DNA from: Acidobacteriota bacterium
GTDB taxonomy: Bacteria > Acidobacteriota > Terriglobia > Terriglobales > Acidobacteriaceae
Length of the DNA stretch: 6,324 bases
Reading direction: 5' to 3'
Assembly: GCA_021782675.1 (NCBI GenBank)
Contig: JAJXUS010000126.1
Span: 1 to 6,324 of the forward strand
Of the stretch, positions 5,521 through 6,324 are shown one piece after another. Each line of letters starts with the position of its first letter. Position 1 is the first letter of the stretch. The notes under the pieces are model-generated. The model was given only the letters and a program-made list of their open reading frames with translations. It had not been told where the DNA came from and made no database searches. A program made the translations under genes and the position numbers.

Positions 5521-6324
5521 ATGGCGAACATGCAAAATACCACCCCCGCAAAGGCCGGCCGCAAGGCGGCCACATCCATTGCCTGGCGGCTGCGGGCGGA
5601 GGGCTACGCGGCATACTTTGCCGGCGGATGCGGGCGCGATCTGCTACTGGGGCGCGAACCTTCCGACTTTGACGTGGCCACCAGCGCCACGCCGGAGGCT
5701 GTTCGCGCGCTGTTTCCGCGTACGGTTTCCGTGGGGGCCCACTTTGGCGTGGTGCTGGTCGCGGAGACGCAGAACGGCGTGGAGACACAGACGGAAGTCG
5801 CTACCTTCCGGAACGACGGCAGCTACAGCGATGGCCGACGGCCGGACTCCGTGACCTACACCACCTCCGCGCAGGAAGATGTGCAGCGCCGCGACTTTAC
5901 GATGAACGGCCTGCTGCTGGACCCCGCGCGGCTGGAGGACGGCACGCCGCTGCGGGACGCGGTTCTGGACTTCGTCGGCGGACTTGCGGACCTCGACGCC
6001 GGCATCGTCCGCGCCATCGGCGACCCAGTGCTGCGCTTTCGCGAAGACAAGCTGCGCATGCTGCGAGGCGTGCGCTTTGCTGCACGCTTTGGATTTACGA
6101 TCGATCCGACAACAATGCGGGCCATCCAGGCCCTGGCGCCCGCGATTGAACAGGTGAGCCGGGAGCGCGTGCGCGATGAGCTGACCCGCATGCTGACGGA
6201 GGGCCACGCACGGCGTGCCTTTGAGCTGCTAGACGAATCCGGCCTGCTGGCAGAGTTGTTGCCGGAGATTCAACGCATGCAGGGCGTGGAGCAGCCGCCG
6301 GAGTACCACCCTGAGGGCGACGTG
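5521..6324 (+). CDS. cca: CCA tRNA nucleotidyltransferase (class II, HD-domain type), 3' end off the window
   Basis: Adds or repairs the CCA end of tRNA from CTP and ATP. 268 codons are present and the frame is open to the last base, so the C-terminus is missing. Class II landmarks: YFAGGCGRDLLLG (32-44), SDFDVAT (48-54) with the metal-binding D49 and D51, TEVATFR (91-97) with E92 as the likely third acid, QRRDFTMNG (122-130), and RFREDKLRMLRGVRF (172-186), whose EDxxR (E175, D176, R179) is the nucleotide-templating motif and favours CCA addition over poly(A) polymerase. The visible end, YHPEGDV, looks like the start of the HD-phosphohydrolase domain found in many such enzymes. The usual GGxVRD reads GGCGRD (G38). 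The start at 5521 is a choice: in-frame ATGs also lie at 5479 and 5530, and only a weak GGGT precedes 5521. It diverges from tsaD. Confidence 0.94.
   Translation, partial: MANMQNTTPAKAGRKAATSIAWRLRAEGYAAYFAGGCGRDLLLGREPSDFDVATSATPEAVRALFPRTVSVGAHFGVVLVAETQNGVETQTEVATFRNDGSYSDGRRPDSVTYTTSAQEDVQRRDFTMNGLLLDPARLEDGTPLRDAVLDFVGGLADLDAGIVRAIGDPVLRFREDKLRMLRGVRFAARFGFTIDPTTMRAIQALAPAIEQVSRERVRDELTRMLTEGHARRAFELLDESGLLAELLPEIQRMQGVEQPPEYHPEGDV

Noticed and set aside
5481..5579. 33-codon N-terminal extension of tsaD
   Set aside because: The residues do not resemble any TsaD N-terminus, overlap cca, and would push the conserved LGIESSCDET motif unusually far from the start.
5644..6207. Minus-strand open frame (187 codons) within the cca region
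   Set aside because: The plus strand in this stretch encodes all the CCA-enzyme motifs; the opposite frame shows no domain.
1..6324. Mobile element, CRISPR array, toxin-antitoxin or defence system
   Set aside because: No transposase, integrase, spaced direct repeats or defence-protein motifs are present; all sizeable genes are housekeeping or metabolic.

Overview
This is a GC-rich bacterial window containing ordinary chromosomal housekeeping genes. Reading frames are densely packed and there is no sign of phage, transposons, CRISPR arrays or plasmid functions. The protein sequences resemble those of Acidobacteriota (Terriglobia such as Granulicella, Terriglobus or Edaphobacter): a YraN with a long N-terminal extension, an enlarged TsaD, and a class II CCA enzyme that continues into an HD domain. 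The assignment rests on remembered family resemblance, not on a search.

Layout. A plus-strand fragment (1-357) is the C-terminal third of a group I (IscS/NifS-type) cysteine desulfurase. It converges on a minus-strand block. Read in the direction of transcription, that block is tsaD (5480-4326), cysS (4253-2775), a 343-bp gene-free stretch, a class III PLP aminotransferase (2431-1028), and yraN (991-464). From the tsaD start, a plus-strand cca gene (5521 onward) diverges and runs off the right edge. tsaD to cysS (72-bp gap) and the aminotransferase to yraN (36-bp gap) are each close enough to be co-transcribed. The gene-free stretch 2432-2774 probably separates the two units. It holds an AT-rich island beside a perfect inverted repeat, a second hairpin in the likely leader of the aminotransferase, and a weak 43-codon ORF.

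Functional theme. Three neighbours act on tRNA: TsaD (t6A37 modification), CysS (cysteine charging) and Cca (3'-end CCA addition). The cysteine desulfurase can also supply sulfur for tRNA thiolation, but it is the usual source for Fe-S clusters as well. The aminotransferase and the nuclease-fold protein YraN have no obvious link to this theme.

I do not see an undescribed multi-gene system here. The most unusual points are local. At the tsaD/cca junction every CATG is an in-frame start candidate for both divergent genes. The conserved GGxVRD motif of Cca reads GGCGRD. cysS has a good -10 element so close to its ATG that its mRNA may be nearly leaderless. A perfect hairpin places the yraN stop codon in its loop. 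The regulatory-looking DNA upstream of the aminotransferase is also worth a look.
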